A DNA stretch of 64,000 nt from positions 186,001 to 250,000 of the forward strand of contig NZ_JAHUWT010000002.1 of the NCBI RefSeq assembly GCF_019218885.1, read 5' to 3'. The notes under the pieces were generated by a model. It was given only the letters and a program-made list of their open reading frames with translations, ran no database searches and was not told the origin of the DNA. The position numbers were made by a program, and so were the translations under genes. Positions 1-9,641 of the stretch are shown in pieces (position 1 is the first letter of the stretch; each line of letters begins with the position of its first letter). This DNA is from Bordetella sp. BOR01. Lineage in GTDB: Bacteria > Pseudomonadota > Gammaproteobacteria > Burkholderiales > Burkholderiaceae_B.

Positions 1-475
1 CACGCGCGAATCGTGTTCGGTGTCGGTGCTGGATGGCACCGACGTGGTGTACATCTTGCGCCTGTCCACCCACAAGGTCATGAGCATCAATCTGTCGGTG
101 GGCAGCCGGCTGCCGGCCTGGGTGACGTCCATGGGCCGCGTGCTGCTGGCCGGACTGCCGCCGGCCGATCAAGACCGCGTGCTGGCCGCCAGCGATATCC
201 GTGCCCTGACGCCGCACACCGTGACCGACCTGGCCAAGCTCAAGCGCATCCTGGCGCAGGTGCGTACCGACGGTTATGCCTGCGTCGTGCAGGAACTGGA
301 ACCCGGCCTGCAGTCGGTGGCGGTGCCCGTCGTCGATCGGGCCGGGCGCGTGATAGGCGCCATGAATGTCAGCGGGCATGCCAACCGTTTTTCGCGCGAC
401 GCCATGCTGGACGCGTTCTTGCCGCCGCTGCGCCGCGCGGCCGAACAGATCGACCAGGCGCTGCGGCGCCGCTGA
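1..475 (+). CDS. IclR-family transcriptional regulator, C-terminal part (5' truncated by window edge)
   Basis: The reading frame is open from base 2 and ends at a TGA at 473-475, giving about 157 residues. It matches the effector-binding (GAF-like) C-terminal domain of IclR regulators of the PcaR/PobR type: a core reading VSVLDGTDVVYILR, a segment with GSRLPAWVTSMGRVLLAGL, and the closing stretch PVVDRAGRVIGAMNVSGHANR. The N-terminal winged helix lies outside the window. The gene converges on the short-chain dehydrogenase at 515. Paired IclR-like boxes upstream of the neighbouring dehydrogenase gene (3799-3832) make it the natural candidate regulator of that unit, which is inference. A GTG at 20 is internal and not a plausible start. 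Confidence 0.88.
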   Translation, partial: TRESCSVSVLDGTDVVYILRLSTHKVMSINLSVGSRLPAWVTSMGRVLLAGLPPADQDRVLAASDIRALTPHTVTDLAKLKRILAQVRTDGYACVVQELEPGLQSVAVPVVDRAGRVIGAMNVSGHANRFSRDAMLDAFLPPLRRAAEQIDQALRRR

Positions 476-514
476 CGTCCAGCAAGCCAGGGCAGAGGCG
501 GCGCGCCTGTTCAT

Positions 515-1243
515 TCAGACCGGCGCCACGCCCAGCGTGGTGCCGCCGCATACATACAGCATCTGCCCGGTCACGAAGCCGTTGTCCGGCGACAGGAAGA
601 ACATGGCGGCGCGCGCCACATCTTCGGGCGTGCCCAGCCGCTTGACGACGATGCTGTCGATGATGCGCTGCGTTTGCGGCGCGCCATCGGGGTTGCTGTT
701 GCGGAACAGGTCGGTGGCGATGGGGCCGGGGCCGATGGCGTTGACGGTGATGCCGTCGCCGCCCAGTTCCATGGCCAGCGTGCGGGTCATGCCCACCAGG
801 CCGGCCTTGGTGGCCGAATACACGACACGGTCGGGCTTGCCCAGCGCCGCGCGCGAAGACATGTTGACGATGCGGCCGAAGCCGGCGGCGCGCATGTCGG
901 GCAACGCGGCCTGCACCAGGATCAGCGCGGTGCGCAGGTGCAGCGCCACGACATGATCCAGGTCGGCAAGGGTGGCGGTATCGGCGGTGCCGGGCCTGGT
1001 GGCGCCGGCATTGTTCACCAGCCCGACGATGGCATGGTCGCGGGTGGCCTGGGCGGCCGCGGCCTTGGTCTGCGCCTCGTCGGTCAGGTCGGCCTGGATC
1101 GACACCAGCCCTTCGGGCGCATTGTCCGGCAGGCGGTAGTCGATGTTGACGACACGATGGCCCGCGTCGAGCAGCGCGCGCACGATGGCGGCGCCAATGC
1201 CGGCGCTGCCGCCGGTAACCAGGTAAGCCTTGGGTTTATTCAT
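515..1243 (-). CDS. SDR-family NAD(P)-dependent oxidoreductase
   Basis: This is a 242-residue classical short-chain dehydrogenase. The cofactor-binding glycine motif TGGSAGIG is at residues 10-17, the NNAG motif follows near residue 77, and the catalytic Ser and YSATK (Tyr-x3-Lys) motif lie around residues 130-147. The C-terminus GQMLYVCGG is typical of the family. It is the last gene of a minus-strand unit with an AtoE-like transporter 78 bp upstream and a 3-hydroxyacyl-CoA dehydrogenase before that. This context suggests oxidation or reduction of a short hydroxy- or ketoacid such as 3-hydroxybutyrate. The substrate cannot be read from sequence. Confidence 0.9.
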   Translation of the reverse strand: MNKPKAYLVTGGSAGIGAAIVRALLDAGHRVVNIDYRLPDNAPEGLVSIQADLTDEAQTKAAAAQATRDHAIVGLVNNAGATRPGTADTATLADLDHVVALHLRTALILVQAALPDMRAAGFGRIVNMSSRAALGKPDRVVYSATKAGLVGMTRTLAMELGGDGITVNAIGPGPIATDLFRNSNPDGAPQTQRIIDSIVVKRLGTPEDVARAAMFFLSPDNGFVTGQMLYVCGGTTLGVAPV

Positions 1244-1321
1244 ATCGATTGCCTCTGGGGGTCAGATAGTCCATGCCGTGCCTCGGCACCCGCGCAGCGC
1301 TTCGGGCGTGGGCTTTTCTTT

Positions 1322-2659
1322 TCAGTGGGTCAGCATGCCCCACGAAAGCACGGCAACGATGTGGATGACACCCACCCACAGCATCATGATGACGGTGTAG
1401 CCCATCACGTCGCGCAGTTTCAGTTTCGACAGCGCCAGCGCGGGCAGGATCCAGAATGGCTGCACCAGGTCGTTCCAGGCGTTGCCCAGCATCACGGCCA
1501 TCGAGGTCTGGTTGATGGCGCTGCCGATTTCCTTGGCGGCGTCGATCATGAACGGGCCCTGGATCACCCAGTGGCCGCCGCCCGAGGGGGCGAAGAAGTT
1601 GATGAAGAACGAGCTGATCAGCCCCCAGAAGGGCAGCGTGCCCGGCGTGGCGACGTCGACGAACACGTGCGAGATGGTGTTCACCAGCCCCGAGCCGGCC
1701 ATGATGGCCATGATGCCCGCGTAGAAGGGATACTGCAGGATGATGCCCGAGATGGTCTTGATGCCGTCGTTGAGCTTGGCCACGTAGGCGGCCGGCGTGC
1801 CCAGCAGAATGATGCCCAGGAACAGGATGATGAAATTGATCAGGTTCAGGTCCAGCGAGCCGCCATCCACGAAGTGGAAGGCCACGTAGGCCACGCCCAG
1901 CAGGCCGATCAGCAGGCTGAGGATGCGGCTGTTGTTCAGCTTCGAGGCGATGGTGTGTTGTTCGGCCAGCTCGCCGGCGGCGGGGGCTTCGGTCGGCTTG
2001 TCGATGGCCGGGTCCACTTCCGTGACCTGGTCGCCCTGGCGGGGATGCAGCCAGGCGTTGAGCAGCGGCAGCGTCACGATGATGGCCAGGCTGGTCAGCA
2101 GCATGGGCAGCGAGAAAATTGTTTCCGACAGCGGCACCACGCCCATCTGGTCGGCCATGGGATGCCCCGGGGTGGCGATCAGCACCGGAATGCTGGCCGA
2201 CAGGCCCAGGCCGTACATGGTGAAGCCGCTGTAGGCCGCAGCGATGATCAACGGGTAATGCACGCCCTTGACTTTCAGCGCCAGTTTCTTGGCCACGATG
2301 CCGCCTATCACCAGGCCGAAGCCCCAGTTCAGGTAGCTGCCGACGCCGCCCACCAGCGTGGCCACGATGATGGCCGTGCGCGGCTGGTGTACCAGGCCGA
2401 CGATGCGGTTGAGCAGGCGGTCGGTCAGGGGTGCGGTCGCCAGCACGTAGCCCATGGCCAGGATCACCGCCATCTGCGTGGTGAAGGCCAGCAGGCTCCA
2501 GAAGCCCTTGCCCCATTCGCGGGTGATCTGGCCAAGGCCCTGGCCTTCGATGCCCATGGCCATCAGCACGGTCAGCAGCGTCAGCGCAATGGCGAACACG
2601 AAGGGATCGGGCAGATACTTGCGCATCAGCTCGGTAAAGAAAGAGGTTAATTTGTTCAT
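1322..2659 (-). CDS. atoE: Short-chain fatty acid transporter, AtoE family
   Basis: The product is a 445-residue, highly hydrophobic inner-membrane protein with about ten or more predicted membrane segments. Its N-terminus (MNKLTSFFTELMRKYLPDPFVFA) and internal segments rich in GHP, PSGGGHW and NQTSMAVMLGNAWNDL match the AtoE/TIGR00366 short-chain fatty acid uptake family, and the length fits E. coli AtoE. It probably imports butyrate, acetoacetate or a related short acid. It sits between a 3-hydroxyacyl-CoA dehydrogenase upstream and an SDR downstream on the same strand, consistent with a short-chain acid catabolic operon. Confidence 0.9.
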   Translation of the reverse strand: MNKLTSFFTELMRKYLPDPFVFAIALTLLTVLMAMGIEGQGLGQITREWGKGFWSLLAFTTQMAVILAMGYVLATAPLTDRLLNRIVGLVHQPRTAIIVATLVGGVGSYLNWGFGLVIGGIVAKKLALKVKGVHYPLIIAAAYSGFTMYGLGLSASIPVLIATPGHPMADQMGVVPLSETIFSLPMLLTSLAIIVTLPLLNAWLHPRQGDQVTEVDPAIDKPTEAPAAGELAEQHTIASKLNNSRILSLLIGLLGVAYVAFHFVDGGSLDLNLINFIILFLGIILLGTPAAYVAKLNDGIKTISGIILQYPFYAGIMAIMAGSGLVNTISHVFVDVATPGTLPFWGLISSFFINFFAPSGGGHWVIQGPFMIDAAKEIGSAINQTSMAVMLGNAWNDLVQPFWILPALALSKLKLRDVMGYTVIMMLWVGVIHIVAVLSWGMLTH

Positions 2660-2767
2660 GCTGCTTCCAGCTCGCTACGATTGGTCTTGTTCCAGGCTGC
2701 GCCGTGCCGGGCAGCCGCGCACACGGGTGTCCGGGCGGGCACGCCGCCGGTTCGGATAAAAGGGATT

Positions 2768-3700
2768 TCAGCCGGTCTGGCGGCTGTTCAGCCACGCCAC
2801 CAGATCGCCCAATGCCGCGCTCTTGTCGCGCAGGACTTGCTCGCGGCGCTCGGCGGGCCAGGCATAGAAGCCCTGGCCGGCCTTGGCGCCGATATGGCCG
2901 TTGGCGACTTTCTCGGCCAGCAGGGGCGAGGGCGTGGTGCGGTTTTCCAGGTCGGGATACAGATAGGTGGCAATGGCGTGGTGCACGTCGATGCCGTTCA
3001 TGTCGCGCTGTTCCAGCGGGCCTGTCAGCGCCAGGCGGATGCCCAGGCTCCACTTGACCACTTCGTCGATGTCTTCGGCGCTGGCGATGCCTTGTTCCAG
3101 CAGCGAGATCGCCTCGCGCGCCAGCGCATGCTGGATGCGGTTGGCGATGAAGCCGGGGATGTCGCGGTTGACCAGCACGGGGCGCTTGCCCACGCCGCGC
3201 AGGGCGGCCATCACGCGTTCGACGGTGGCGGGCGAGGTATCGTCATTGCGCACCACTTCCACCAGCGGGATCACGTCGGCCGGGGTGAAGAAGTGCGTAC
3301 CCACGAAGCGATCGCGACGCGTCACGGCCTGGGCGATGGCGTTGATGGACAGGCCCGAGGTGTTGGTGGCGAAGATGGTTTCGGGCCGGCACAGCGTATC
3401 CAGCCGCGCGAAGATGTCGCGCTTGAGTTCCAGCTTTTCGGGGATGGCCTCGATGACCAGGTCGCACGAGCAGGCTGCTTCCAGGCCGGCTTCCATGCGG
3501 ATGCGTCGCCGCGTCTCGGCCACGGCATCGGGGGCATACACCCCAAGCTGCCGGTCGATGACGCCGGCGGCGCGTTCCAGCGCGCCAGGCACCGGGTCGA
3601 TCAAGACCACGTCTAGGCCTTGCGCGGCAAACAGGGCCGCGATGCCGCTGCCCATGGCGCCCGCGCCGACGACGGCCAGGCTCTGGATAGGAAGATCCAT
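2768..3700 (-). CDS. 3-hydroxyacyl-CoA dehydrogenase family protein
   Basis: The protein has 310 residues with an N-terminal Rossmann NAD-binding motif GAGAMGSGIA (about residues 12-21), the segment NTSGLSI, the catalytic-His signature GTHFFTPA near residue 136, and the C-terminal helical 3HCDH domain ending in GQGFYAW. The single-domain length fits stand-alone enzymes such as PaaH/HbdA or the related L-gulonate and carnitine dehydrogenases, not the large FadB fusion. It is the first gene of the minus-strand unit with atoE and an SDR, and it is preceded by the paired inverted repeats at 3799-3832. The likely reaction is NAD-dependent oxidation of a 3-hydroxyacyl-CoA or 3-hydroxy acid; the exact substrate is unknown. 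Confidence 0.9.
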   Translation of the reverse strand: MDLPIQSLAVVGAGAMGSGIAALFAAQGLDVVLIDPVPGALERAAGVIDRQLGVYAPDAVAETRRRIRMEAGLEAACSCDLVIEAIPEKLELKRDIFARLDTLCRPETIFATNTSGLSINAIAQAVTRRDRFVGTHFFTPADVIPLVEVVRNDDTSPATVERVMAALRGVGKRPVLVNRDIPGFIANRIQHALAREAISLLEQGIASAEDIDEVVKWSLGIRLALTGPLEQRDMNGIDVHHAIATYLYPDLENRTTPSPLLAEKVANGHIGAKAGQGFYAWPAERREQVLRDKSAALGDLVAWLNSRQTG

Positions 3701-3798
3701 GTCGATACGCTCTCGATATGCTCGCGCTGGGCGGTCGGGCGCGGCAGGGTGCGTTTCATCCTGGGGTGCCTTCGCGTGCGCGGGCCGGGAATTATTGT

Positions 3799-3832
3799 GT
3801 TCTATATACGAACATTTGTGCGTATATAGAAT
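3799..3832. promoter_or_regulatory. Paired inverted boxes, probable IclR-family operator
   Basis: GTTCTATATACGAAC (3799-3813) is itself an inverted repeat of the GTTC-N7-GAAC type. A 13/15-matching copy on the opposite strand lies at 3818-3832. Together they form 11-bp perfect arms (3800-3810 and 3821-3831) around a 10-bp spacer. The site lies in the 336-bp gene-free stretch upstream of the dehydrogenase gene that starts at 3700. The 15-bp size and paired arrangement, 19 bp apart, fit IclR-family operators. Assignment to the truncated IclR gene at 1-475 is inference. Nothing else was recognised between 3701 and 4036. Confidence 0.6.
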
Positions 3833-4036
3833 TTATTGATAGTACTAAGAAATGGGGGTGAGCGCCAAATGTCGGGGAATGCAGGGCAGGATTTTCGGCG
3901 TTCGTGCCGCCCAGGTTTGATCTTCCTGGCTTATCGGTTTGCGTGACATTCGTGCCAGGGGTACACGCTTGCACGCAGAGCCGGCCTGACTGCCTGTTGG
4001 CAACATGGCCGCGCTCTGGCGAGCAGCGTGGATGAC

Positions 4037-6889
4037 TCAGCCCGAATTGCGAAGCCCGGCCGCAATCCCGTTGATAGTCAGGTGAATCGCGCTACGTATC
4101 CGTTTGTCCGGCTCGGCGCCGTCGCGCTGTTCGGCCCGGAAGCGGCGGATCAGTTCGATCTGCAGGTAATTCAGCGGGTCGATGTAGGCGAAGCGTTCGC
4201 GCAGCGAGGCCATCAGGGTGGGGTTGTCGGCCAGCAGTTCGCGCTGCGTCAGCAGGCGCAGCATGGCAACGGTGCGGCCGTGTTCGGCGCTGATCTGGCC
4301 GAAGATGCGGTTGCGCAGGGCGCGGTTGGGCACCAGTTGCGCGTAGCGTGCGGCGATGGCCAGGTCGGACTTGGCCAGCACCATTTCCATATTGGACAGC
4401 AGCGTGCGGAAGGCGGGCCATTCGCGTGCCATTTCACGCAACTGGGCCAGGCGTGCGCGGCGCGAGCGAGGGGCGTCGGGGGCGCCGGTTTCCAGGTAGG
4501 CTTCGATGGCCGAGCCCACGCCGTACCAGCCGGTCAGCATCAGGCGGCACTGCGCCCACGAGAACCCCCATGGGATCGCGCGCAGGTCGTCGATGTGCTG
4601 GCCCTGCTTGCGCGAGGCCGGGCGCGAGCCGATGTTCAGGCCGGCGATTTCGGTAATGGGCGTGGCGGCGAAGAAGTACTCGGCAAAGCCGGGCGTGTCG
4701 TACACCAAGCCGCGATAGCAGCGCTGCGCGGTGTCGGACATGAACGACATGGCCGGGCCGTAATGCGCCATGTGCGCGTCTTCGGCGCTGGTGGCTGCCG
4801 CGCGCGGCGCCAGGGTCGATTCCAGCGTGGCCGCCACCAGCAGTTCCAGGTGCCAGCGGCCGACCTCGGCGTCTTTGTACTTGCTCTGGATGACTTCGCC
4901 TTGCTCGGTCAGGCGCAACTGCCCGGCCACGGTGCCCGGCGGCTGCGCCAGGATGGCGTCGAAGCTGGAACCGCCGCCGCGGCCCACCGAGCCGCCGCGG
5001 CCATGGAACAGGCGCAGGCGTACCCCCCGCGCGCTGAACACATCCACCAGTGCGCGTTCGGCCTGGTACAGCGACCAGTTCGACGTGAGGAAGCCGCCGT
5101 CTTTGTTGCTGTCGGAATAGCCCAGCATGACTTCCTGGGTGCCGTCCTGGGCCAGCTTGACGCGTTGGCGCACCTCGGGAAGATCAAGCCAGGCGGCCAT
5201 GATTTCCGGGCCCCGCTGCAAGTCGGGAATGGTCTCGAACAGGGGCACCACCATCAAGCCGTCCCCGCTGGCGATGTCGGTGCCGGGGTCGGGATCGACG
5301 ATCAGGCCGGTTTCTTTTTGCAGTACCAGCACCTCGAGCAAGTCGCTCAGGGTTTCGGTGTGCGACACGACGGTTTGCTGCACGGCCAATTTGCCGTAGC
5401 GGGCGCGGCCCGCGGCCGCGGCGCGCAGCACGGCCAGTTCGCGCGTGGTTTCTTCGCTGTAGGTGATCCAGGGCGAGGCCAGCGGGCGCGCCAGCGCCAA
5501 CTCGGCGCGCAGCAAGGCCACGCGCGCGTCTTCGTCGAGCCGGGCGTAGACCACCGGCTTGCCGCCGATCTGCGCGCCCGCGCGCGTGAACAGTTCGCCC
5601 AGCACGCGCTCATGCACGTCGGAACTTTGCCGCAGGTCGACCGTGGCCAGGTGAAAGCCGAATACTTCTATGGCCTGCTGCAGGCCCGACAGGCGCAGCC
5701 GCGCGATGGGCGCGGCGTGGTGCGCGGACAGCGACGCGGCGATGATGGCCAGGTCGTCAGCCAATTCGCGTGGCGCGCCATAGGCGGGTGCAGGATGGGT
5801 GACGCGGCGCGCCAGGTCGCGGCCGGTCAGTTGCTGCGCGGTGGCGGCCAGGCGCGCGTAGATGCCGACCAGCGCGCGGCGGTAGGGCTCGTCGCGCCGG
5901 TGCGGGGACTCGTCGCCGCCCGCATCGGCCAATGCCTGCAGGGCCGGGTCGGCATCGATCAGCAGGGTCGTGATCGACAGTTCGGCACCCAGGGCGTGCA
6001 CTTCTTGCAGGTAATGCTCGAACAGTACCGTGGCCTGGCGCAGCAGGGCCAGTTCCAGCGTGCCGGTATCGACATTGGGATTGCCATCGCGGTCGCCGCC
6101 GATCCAGCTGCCCATGCGCAGGAAAGGTTCCAGCGGCGCGGGCGGCGCGGCAAAGGGCTTGGCGGAATCGCGCCCCAGCAGGCGCGACAGTTCTGCGTAG
6201 ACGCGCGGGATGACGTTAAGAAACGTGCTGCGGTAATAGGACAGCGCGTTCTCGATTTCGTCGGCCACCGTCAGGCGCGTGTAGCGCAGCATGCGCGTCT
6301 GCCACAGCGTGGCGACGCGGCCCAGCAAGGCCAGGTCCAGGTCGGCGATTTCCTCGGCGGTCAGGGGGCCTTCGCGTTGCAGCAGCACGGCGGCGATTTC
6401 GCGGTGCACGTCCAGCGTGCTCTTGCGCTGCACTTCGGTGGGGTGCGCGGTCAGCACCGGCACGACGCGGGCCTCGGCCAGCAGGCGGCGGATGCGCGCA
6501 GCGCCCACGCCCTGTTCTTTGAGCAGGGCAAAGGCTTCGCGCAGGCTGCCGCGCGCCGGCGTGTCGTCGGCCCGGGCGCGGGTGCGCTGGGCGCGATTCT
6601 GGTCGCGGTCTTCGGCGATGTTCGACAGGTGCAGAAAGTAGCTGAACGCGCGCGCTACCGAATTCGGGTCGTTGTCGCGCAGGCGCTTGACGCGCTGTTC
6701 CAGCAGCTTGCCGTCGGCTTCATTGCCCTCGCGCCGGAAGCGTACCGCGGTGCGGCGTAGTGTCTCGATGGTGTCGAATACCCGTTCGCCTTCGCAGGCC
6801 TGGATGACTTCCCCCAATAACCGGCCCAGCAGCCGGATATCGTGACGCAAAGGTTCGGCAGTCGCGGACTGCGGGCGGATGGCTTTCAT
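4037..6889 (-). CDS. ppc: Phosphoenolpyruvate carboxylase
   Basis: The 950-residue product is a full-length bacterial PEP carboxylase, which makes oxaloacetate from PEP and bicarbonate (anaplerosis, cytoplasmic). Visible signatures are the catalytic-His motif [13 protein letters not shown] around His149, GGDRDGNP, the [10 protein letters not shown] motif, the glycine-rich loop [13 protein letters not shown], and the conserved C-terminus ending in LRNSG (RNTG in E. coli). The start at 6889 gives the usual length; no strong ribosome-binding site is seen before it. It is transcribed alone and divergently from queC, with 163 bp between the two starts. Confidence 0.98.
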   Translation of the reverse strand: MKAIRPQSATAEPLRHDIRLLGRLLGEVIQACEGERVFDTIETLRRTAVRFRREGNEADGKLLEQRVKRLRDNDPNSVARAFSYFLHLSNIAEDRDQNRAQRTRARADDTPARGSLREAFALLKEQGVGAARIRRLLAEARVVPVLTAHPTEVQRKSTLDVHREIAAVLLQREGPLTAEEIADLDLALLGRVATLWQTRMLRYTRLTVADEIENALSYYRSTFLNVIPRVYAELSRLLGRDSAKPFAAPPAPLEPFLRMGSWIGGDRDGNPNVDTGTLELALLRQATVLFEHYLQEVHALGAELSITTLLIDADPALQALADAGGDESPHRRDEPYRRALVGIYARLAATAQQLTGRDLARRVTHPAPAYGAPRELADDLAIIAASLSAHHAAPIARLRLSGLQQAIEVFGFHLATVDLRQSSDVHERVLGELFTRAGAQIGGKPVVYARLDEDARVALLRAELALARPLASPWITYSEETTRELAVLRAAAAGRARYGKLAVQQTVVSHTETLSDLLEVLVLQKETGLIVDPDPGTDIASGDGLMVVPLFETIPDLQRGPEIMAAWLDLPEVRQRVKLAQDGTQEVMLGYSDSNKDGGFLTSNWSLYQAERALVDVFSARGVRLRLFHGRGGSVGRGGGSSFDAILAQPPGTVAGQLRLTEQGEVIQSKYKDAEVGRWHLELLVAATLESTLAPRAAATSAEDAHMAHYGPAMSFMSDTAQRCYRGLVYDTPGFAEYFFAATPITEIAGLNIGSRPASRKQGQHIDDLRAIPWGFSWAQCRLMLTGWYGVGSAIEAYLETGAPDAPRSRRARLAQLREMAREWPAFRTLLSNMEMVLAKSDLAIAARYAQLVPNRALRNRIFGQISAEHGRTVAMLRLLTQRELLADNPTLMASLRERFAYIDPLNYLQIELIRRFRAEQRDGAEPDKRIRSAIHLTINGIAAGLRNSG

Positions 6890-7052
6890 CGGGTAAGGAA
6901 TCCGTCGGAAGAAGTGTTGGAAGGGGATGGTGGGCGATACGGAAAACGGCGAATACAGCGACGCGGGTCATTTTACGCAGGCATTCTTACGGCCGCCCTT
7001 GGGGTACAGTTTCGTCATGGCGCCTTGCCTGCTTTCTTGCCCGAGTACGTTC

Positions 7053-7757
7053 ATGCAGAATCATTCCCGCCGCGCGCTGGTCCTGTTTTCAGGCGGCCAG
7101 GATTCCACCACTTGCCTGGCCTGGGCGCTCGACCGCTATGCCCATGTCGAGACCGTGGCATTCGATTACGGCCAGCGCCATCGCATCGAACTCGACGCGC
7201 GCCTGAACGTGCTGCGCGAGCTGCGCGCCGGCTTTCCGCAATGGGCCGCGCGGCTGGGCGAAGACCACCTGCTCGACCTGCGGGTGCTGGGCCAGGTGGG
7301 CGATACCGCCATGACCAGCGACCGCGCCATCGAGATGCAGGCCAACGGCCTGCCCAATACTTTCGTGCCGGGCCGCAACCTGCTGTTCCTGACCCTGGCG
7401 GCAGCCCTGGGCTACCGTCGCCAGCTCGACGTGCTGGTGGGCGGCATGTGCGAAACCGATTTCTCGGGCTACCCCGATTGCCGCGACGACACCATCAAGG
7501 CCCAGCAGGTGGCGCTGGGCCTGGGGCTGGGGGCGCGCGTCACGATCGAGACGCCGCTGATGTGGATCGACAAGGCCGACACCTGGGCGCTGGCGCAGCA
7601 ACTGGGGGGCCAGGCTTTGGTCGATATCGTGGTCGAGCACAGCCACACCTGCTACCTGGGCGAGCGCGGGGCGCGGAATGATTGGGGATACGGGTGCGGG
7701 CAGTGTCCCGCCTGCGCCTTGCGCAAGGCGGGTTGGGAACGTTGGCACCTGCCCTGA
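7053..7757 (+). CDS. queC: 7-cyano-7-deazaguanine synthase
   Basis: QueC converts 7-carboxy-7-deazaguanine to preQ0 in queuosine biosynthesis, using ATP and ammonia. The product of 234 residues begins [18 protein letters not shown], where SGGQDS is the PP-loop ATP-binding motif. The zinc-site cysteines are near the C-terminus (HTCYLG followed by CGQCPAC and LRKAGW). The frame is open further upstream, but the family's start coincides with the ATG at 7053, just before the first beta strand. No other queuosine genes are near. It is transcribed away from ppc and converges on the MFS gene at 7760. Confidence 0.96.
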   Translation: MQNHSRRALVLFSGGQDSTTCLAWALDRYAHVETVAFDYGQRHRIELDARLNVLRELRAGFPQWAARLGEDHLLDLRVLGQVGDTAMTSDRAIEMQANGLPNTFVPGRNLLFLTLAAALGYRRQLDVLVGGMCETDFSGYPDCRDDTIKAQQVALGLGLGARVTIETPLMWIDKADTWALAQQLGGQALVDIVVEHSHTCYLGERGARNDWGYGCGQCPACALRKAGWERWHLP

Positions 7758-7759
7758 CC

Positions 7760-8959
7760 TCAAGCTTCGCGCGTCGCGGCATGCCCCGGACGCCCGAACC
7801 GGACATAAAGCCACGCCGAGGCTGCCAGGATCACTGCCGCCAGAATCATCGATGTCACCATCGCCGCGCGCGGCCCCTGCCACGCAATCAATTCCGCATA
7901 AGCCACCGGCGCGGCCGCCGTCAGCAGAAAGCCCGGCACCAGCAGGCGGCCCACCAGCGCGCCATAGACTCGATAGTCGAACAGCGTCAGCGGCAGCGTG
8001 CCGCGGGTGATGGTCAGCAGGCCGTTGCAGGCGCCATACAGGCAGGCATACAGCGCGGCCGCGACGGGGTGGCCGGCCAGCGCGCCAGCCAGGAAACACA
8101 GCGGCATCACCGCGGTGGCGGCCAGGTTCAGCATCAGCGGATGCAAGCGTGCGCCGAACAGCAGTTCCAGCAAGCGCGCGCTGACCTGCCCGATACCCCA
8201 CAGCGCCGAGATGCCCACCGCGGTCGAGGCCACCAGGCCCAGGCCGGTCAGCATGGCGATCAAATGCGTGGCGTTGGCCGCGGTCAGGAAGTTGGTCAGC
8301 ATGGCGATCAGCGCGTACAGGCCTTGCGCCAGCCGCTGGTCGGTCGGGGTGCGGGCCAGCCCCGGGCCTGCGGCGGCCTGGTGCGTGCTGGCCGCATAAC
8401 GAGCGCGCGGCAACGCCAGGTACAGGGGCAGGGTCAGCAGCGATAGCACGGCATACGCCAGCACCGCGCCGCGCCAGCCCAGCCATTGCGCCAGCAATTG
8501 CCCCACCGGCCACATCACCGTCGATGCCAGCCCGCCGAACAAGGTGATCTGCGACATGGCGCGTCGTGCCTGGGGGCCGCCGATGCGGGCCAGCGTGGCG
8601 AAGGCGGCGTCGTACAGCGTCAGCCGCATGCCGATGCCCAGCACTACCCAGGCTGCGTAGTACGGTACTGTTGCGTGCGCGGCGGCCAGCAGCGCGCAGC
8701 CCAGGGCCACCAGTACCGATCCGGCCGGCATGACGCGCTGGCCGCCCCATTGGTCGATGGCGCGGCCCGCCATCGGCGAGACCACGGCCATCACCACGAT
8801 GGCCAGCGAGAAACCGCCGTAGATCTGCGCCACGCTCCAGCCCAGCTCGGCCTGCATGGCGGGCCCGAAATTGCTGATCAGGTAGAACGACACGCCCCAG
8901 CTCACGAGCTGGGTGATGCCCAGGCAAACGACCGCGCGCGCGGGAATGACGGCAGGCAC
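7760..8959 (-). CDS. MFS transporter
   Basis: This is a 399-residue major facilitator with about twelve hydrophobic segments and a loop 2-3 motif (MAGRAIDQWGGQRVMPAG) typical of MFS proteins. The substrate is not evident. It starts 9 bp downstream of the stop of the GNAT acetyltransferase gene and is therefore probably co-transcribed with it, with both divergent from the LysR gene at 9642. An acetyltransferase plus exporter pair suggests detoxification of an amine, amino acid analogue or antibiotic; this is inference. The 3' end lies only 2 bp from the queC stop on the opposite strand. Confidence 0.88.
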   Translation of the reverse strand: MPAVIPARAVVCLGITQLVSWGVSFYLISNFGPAMQAELGWSVAQIYGGFSLAIVVMAVVSPMAGRAIDQWGGQRVMPAGSVLVALGCALLAAAHATVPYYAAWVVLGIGMRLTLYDAAFATLARIGGPQARRAMSQITLFGGLASTVMWPVGQLLAQWLGWRGAVLAYAVLSLLTLPLYLALPRARYAASTHQAAAGPGLARTPTDQRLAQGLYALIAMLTNFLTAANATHLIAMLTGLGLVASTAVGISALWGIGQVSARLLELLFGARLHPLMLNLAATAVMPLCFLAGALAGHPVAAALYACLYGACNGLLTITRGTLPLTLFDYRVYGALVGRLLVPGFLLTAAAPVAYAELIAWQGPRAAMVTSMILAAVILAASAWLYVRFGRPGHAATREA

Positions 8960-8968
8960 GCAGGAAGC

Positions 8969-9520
8969 TCAGCGGCGCTCGTTGGGCGGGCAGTGGTCGC
9001 CGTCGCCCAGCGCGCGCTGCATCAACACGGTGTCGCGCCATTGGCCGAACTTGTAGCCCACTGAACGCAGCGTGCCGGCGGGATGGAAGCCCTGGCTGGC
9101 ATGCAAGGCCAGCGAGGCCGCGTTGCGGCTGTCGCCCACCACGGCCAGCATCTGTCGCCAGCCGCCGGCGGTACAGCGTTCGATCAGCGCCGCCAGCAGG
9201 CGCCCGCCGATGCCGTGGCCGGCCTTGCCCGGCTTCACGTACACCGAGTCTTCCACTGTATGGCGATAGGCCGGCCGTGGCCGGTACGGTGTGCAGTAGG
9301 CATAGCCGACCAGTTCGCCGTCCAGCTCGGCCACCAGGTAGGGCATGTGCTGCGCCAGTACGGCTTCGCGCCGCGCGCGCATGTCGTCGGGCGATGGCGG
9401 GTCGAGTTCGAACGAGGCGGTGCCATGCAGGACGTGATGGGCGTAGATGGCCTGGATGGCTGGCATATCGGCGGCGGTGCTGTCGCGCACGATCAACGAA
9501 GCAGAAGCGGATAAGGGCAT
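8969..9520 (-). CDS. GNAT-family N-acetyltransferase (phosphinothricin acetyltransferase-like)
   Basis: The 183-residue product has the GNAT fold. It opens with IVRDSTAADMPAIQAIYAHHV, has the T-A-SFE segment, then EDSVYVKPGKAGHGIGGRLL, which carries the acetyl-CoA pyrophosphate loop, and ends GTLRSVGYKFGQWRDTVLMQR, a signature of the Pat/Bar/YncA subgroup. These enzymes acetylate phosphinothricin, methionine sulfone or related amino acid analogues. The frame extends upstream to 9667, but the ATG at 9520 matches the family start. It is followed after 9 bp by an MFS gene. Confidence 0.9.
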   Translation of the reverse strand: MPLSASASLIVRDSTAADMPAIQAIYAHHVLHGTASFELDPPSPDDMRARREAVLAQHMPYLVAELDGELVGYAYCTPYRPRPAYRHTVEDSVYVKPGKAGHGIGGRLLAALIERCTAGGWRQMLAVVGDSRNAASLALHASQGFHPAGTLRSVGYKFGQWRDTVLMQRALGDGDHCPPNERR

Positions 9521-9594
9521 GGAAGTGGCTGGCCGGACAGGGGGAAGGTGGGGGTGGCCCACCGCTATCCGCAGTGTGCACCCAGCCTCTGTAT

Positions 9595-9615
9595 TAATAA
9601 AGCTTTGGTTTATTA
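9595..9615. promoter_or_regulatory. Palindrome TAATAAA-N7-TTTATTA, probable LysR operator
   Basis: Seven-bp perfect arms (9595-9601 and 9609-9615) flank a 7-bp spacer in the AT-rich divergent region between the GNAT gene (start 9520) and the LysR gene (start 9642). The position between divergent starts and the T-N11-A character fit a LysR-type regulatory site. Confidence 0.5.
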
Positions 9616-9641
9616 TGCGATGTATAAGAAATTCTTTGGTT

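Noticed and set aside
674-2650. A 658-codon open frame on the plus strand opposite the atoE region
   Set aside because: The composition is His/Gln/Arg/Gly-rich with no domain, as expected for an antisense frame in GC-rich DNA; the minus strand has clear SDR and AtoE proteins.
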